DNA of 7,038 nucleotides from Micromonosporaceae bacterium (GTDB lineage: Bacteria > Actinomycetota > Actinomycetes > Mycobacteriales > Micromonosporaceae): assembly GCA_017354595.1 (NCBI GenBank), contig JAFMQQ010000160.1, positions 1-7,038 on the forward strand, in the 5' to 3' direction. Shown here piece after piece: positions 5,395 through 7,038 of this stretch. The translations under genes and the position numbers were made by a program. The notes under the pieces were generated by a model. It worked only from the letters and a program-made list of their open reading frames with translations, was not told the origin of the DNA and made no database searches. The stretch's first letter is position 1. Every line of letters starts with the position of its first letter.

Positions 5395-7038
5395 ATGGCA
5401 CTAGTGGGTGAACGGGTGGGGGCATCGGCCGGGGAGCAGCCGTGCGCGGTTGCGCCGGTGGAGCTGGTGACGCCGAGGACGGGGACGGCGCTGGCCAGGG
5501 CCGGGCAGGCCAGCCTCCATGCCGGTTGCCTGACGGCGAGCCGTTCCTGGTTCGACGCGGCCTACCAGCAGGCCGCTGAACGTGAGGATCCGACGGTGAT
5601 GGCGGTCGCCGCACTCGGATTCGGCGGGGTATGGGTACACGAGCATCGCGGTTCCGCCGACGGCGCGGCGATGCGGGCACGATTGCAGGACGCACTGTCC
5701 CGTGTGGACCCTAGTAGTGCGTTGGGTCTGCGGCTGCGCGTCCGGCTGGCCGCCGAGAGCGACTACATGACCGGTGGGCATGCGGCCGTACTTGGGGTGC
5801 TGGACCAGGTACGGCGGCGTCCGGATGCGGTGGTACACGCGGAGGCGCTGAGCGTGACACATCATTGCCTGCTGGGTCCGGACCACGCGGGCCTGCGGCT
5901 GGAACTTGCCGAGGAGCTGATCACCCAGAGCTTCCGTACCGGGCGCCGGCTCGACCTGCTGATGGGCATGGTGTGGCTGACGGTCGACCTGTTCCTCGCC
6001 GGTGAGCCACACGCGCAGCGGCGGCTTACCGAGCTGCGCCAGGTGCTGGACGTGGAGGACCACGGCGCGATCAGGTATGTGGTCAGCGCGATCGAGGTGA
6101 TGTTGACGGTGCGGGCCGGCCGGCTTGCAGAGGCCGAGGCGCTGGCCCGCGCGTGCCTGGACCAGGGCCGTTCGGTCGGGGATGCGGACGCGCTGGGCTG
6201 GTACGGTCTGCAGCTGGCAGCGATCCGGTGGTACCAGGGCCGGGTACCCGAGCTGCTGCCGATGCTGGAAGAGCTGGCCGGATCGCCGACACTGCCCACA
6301 GTGGACTACTCGGTCTTCGCCGGCATCGCGGTCGCCGCCGCCCAGGCCGGGGACCGGAAGCTGGCCACCGGTGCGCTGGCCACCCTGCGCGGCCGGGATC
6401 TGGGCGACCTGCCCCGATCCAGCGGCTGGCTGGCCACCATGCACGGGGTCGCCGAGGCGGCCTGGCTGCTCGGCGACGCCGAGCTGGCCGGCCGGGTGTA
6501 CCGGCTGCTGCGCCCGTACCGGCACCTGCTCGCGGTGGCCAGCCTCGGCGTGGCCTGCTTCGGCTCGGTCCAGCACGCTCTCGGGCTGGCCGCGATGACC
6601 ACCGGCGACCTGGACCGGGCCGCCAGCCATCTCGCGGCCGCGGTGGACCGGAACCTCGCCATCGGCCACTGGCCAGCGGCGGTACTGTCCCGCCTGCGGT
6701 ACGCGCGCGCCCTGGAGTTGCGTGGCCGGCCGGGCGACGGGGCGGCGGCGCAGCGCGAACGCGCGGTGGCGGCACAGGAGTCGGCGGCCCTGGGTCTGGA
6801 CATGGTCGACCGCGGTACGGCGGCCAGCGCTCGGGAACCGGTCAGCTGTGAGCGGCAGGGCCGCGGATGGCGGCTGGTCCTGCGTGGCCGAGCGGTGCTG
6901 GTCCCGCACAGCGTCGGCATGCTGCACCTGGCGGTCCTACTGGCCAACCCGGGCCGGGAGGTACCCGCGGCCGAGCTGGTGTCCGGTGTGGACGGTCTGA
7001 ACCAGGCCGCGTCCGCGGCGGTGGCCACCGACGGCTCC
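5395..7038 (+). CDS. Large TPR-like helical-repeat protein with winged-helix-like segment, putative regulator (3' end outside window)
   Basis: The frame runs 548 codons from ATG 5395, after a strong GGAGG, to the window edge without a stop. Third positions are strongly G/C. Residues about 33-470 form successive helical hairpins typical of TPR proteins, for example GFGGVWVHEHRG near 77, LLMGMVWLTVDLFLAGEPHA, and HALGLAAMTTGDLDRAASHL from 394. Residues about 483-531 (WRLVLRGRAVLVPHSVGML...LLANPGREVPAAELVSG) match the segment found near the C-termini of actinobacterial AfsR/LuxR-like ATPase regulators and read as a winged-helix or DNA-binding-like unit. No Walker A or B motif is visible, so this is not the usual ATPase-TPR fusion. 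Role as a cytoplasmic transcriptional or signalling regulator is inferred. It lies 491 bases beyond the small gene, so probably has its own promoter; a link to the toxin is possible but not shown. Confidence 0.9.
   Translation, partial: MALVGERVGASAGEQPCAVAPVELVTPRTGTALARAGQASLHAGCLTASRSWFDAAYQQAAEREDPTVMAVAALGFGGVWVHEHRGSADGAAMRARLQDALSRVDPSSALGLRLRVRLAAESDYMTGGHAAVLGVLDQVRRRPDAVVHAEALSVTHHCLLGPDHAGLRLELAEELITQSFRTGRRLDLLMGMVWLTVDLFLAGEPHAQRRLTELRQVLDVEDHGAIRYVVSAIEVMLTVRAGRLAEAEALARACLDQGRSVGDADALGWYGLQLAAIRWYQGRVPELLPMLEELAGSPTLPTVDYSVFAGIAVAAAQAGDRKLATGALATLRGRDLGDLPRSSGWLATMHGVAEAAWLLGDAELAGRVYRLLRPYRHLLAVASLGVACFGSVQHALGLAAMTTGDLDRAASHLAAAVDRNLAIGHWPAAVLSRLRYARALELRGRPGDGAAAQRERAVAAQESAALGLDMVDRGTAASAREPVSCERQGRGWRLVLRGRAVLVPHSVGMLHLAVLLANPGREVPAAELVSGVDGLNQAASAAVATDGS

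Noticed and set aside
5401..6927. Long minus-strand ORF (508 residues) opposite the TPR protein gene
   Set aside because: It is Gln/Arg/Pro-rich with no motif. The plus-strand frame has a strong ribosome binding site and family resemblance.

Overview
The window is GC-rich (hand counts of single 60-base lines give about 60 to 83% G+C), with strong G/C preference at third codon positions and GTG used as a start. This points to an actinobacterium. The gene families fit a filamentous actinomycete, but the genus cannot be read from this sequence. All three genes I can support lie on the plus strand.

Bases 1-4485 hold the 3' part of a very large toxin gene whose reading frame is already open at base 1, so its start lies upstream. 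The visible 1494 residues run in this order: a glycine/proline-rich tandem repeat, a segment resembling the end of a Tc-toxin B subunit (TcB/SpvB type), a long array of YD/Rhs repeats, an Rhs-associated core with an apparently intact self-cleaving aspartyl protease, and a variable C-terminal region of about 313 residues. This is the layout of a fused TcB-TcC or SpvB-Rhs protein, in which a hollow Rhs shell encloses and releases a C-terminal toxic effector. The last ~115 residues show a His...His...Cys order and spacing typical of circularly permuted papain-like (NlpC/P60- or LRAT-like) enzymes. I predict this to be the catalytic warhead.

Sixteen bases downstream lies a small acidic, helical protein of unknown family (4502-4903). 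Its position suggests an immunity or otherwise toxin-associated protein. About 490 bases without a clear gene follow (4904-5394). They contain a GC palindrome that might terminate transcription, a possible 15-codon leader ORF with a good ribosome binding site, and a faint trace of minus-strand coding potential.

From 5395 to the window end runs an incomplete gene for a large helical-repeat (TPR-like) protein that ends, as far as visible, in a winged-helix-like segment. It resembles the C-terminal part of AfsR/LuxR-type ATPase regulators but has no NTPase domain in the visible part. It may be a regulator linked to the toxin locus, although the intergenic gap suggests a separate transcription unit.

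The most interesting content is the unassigned C-terminal effector with its adjacent small gene.
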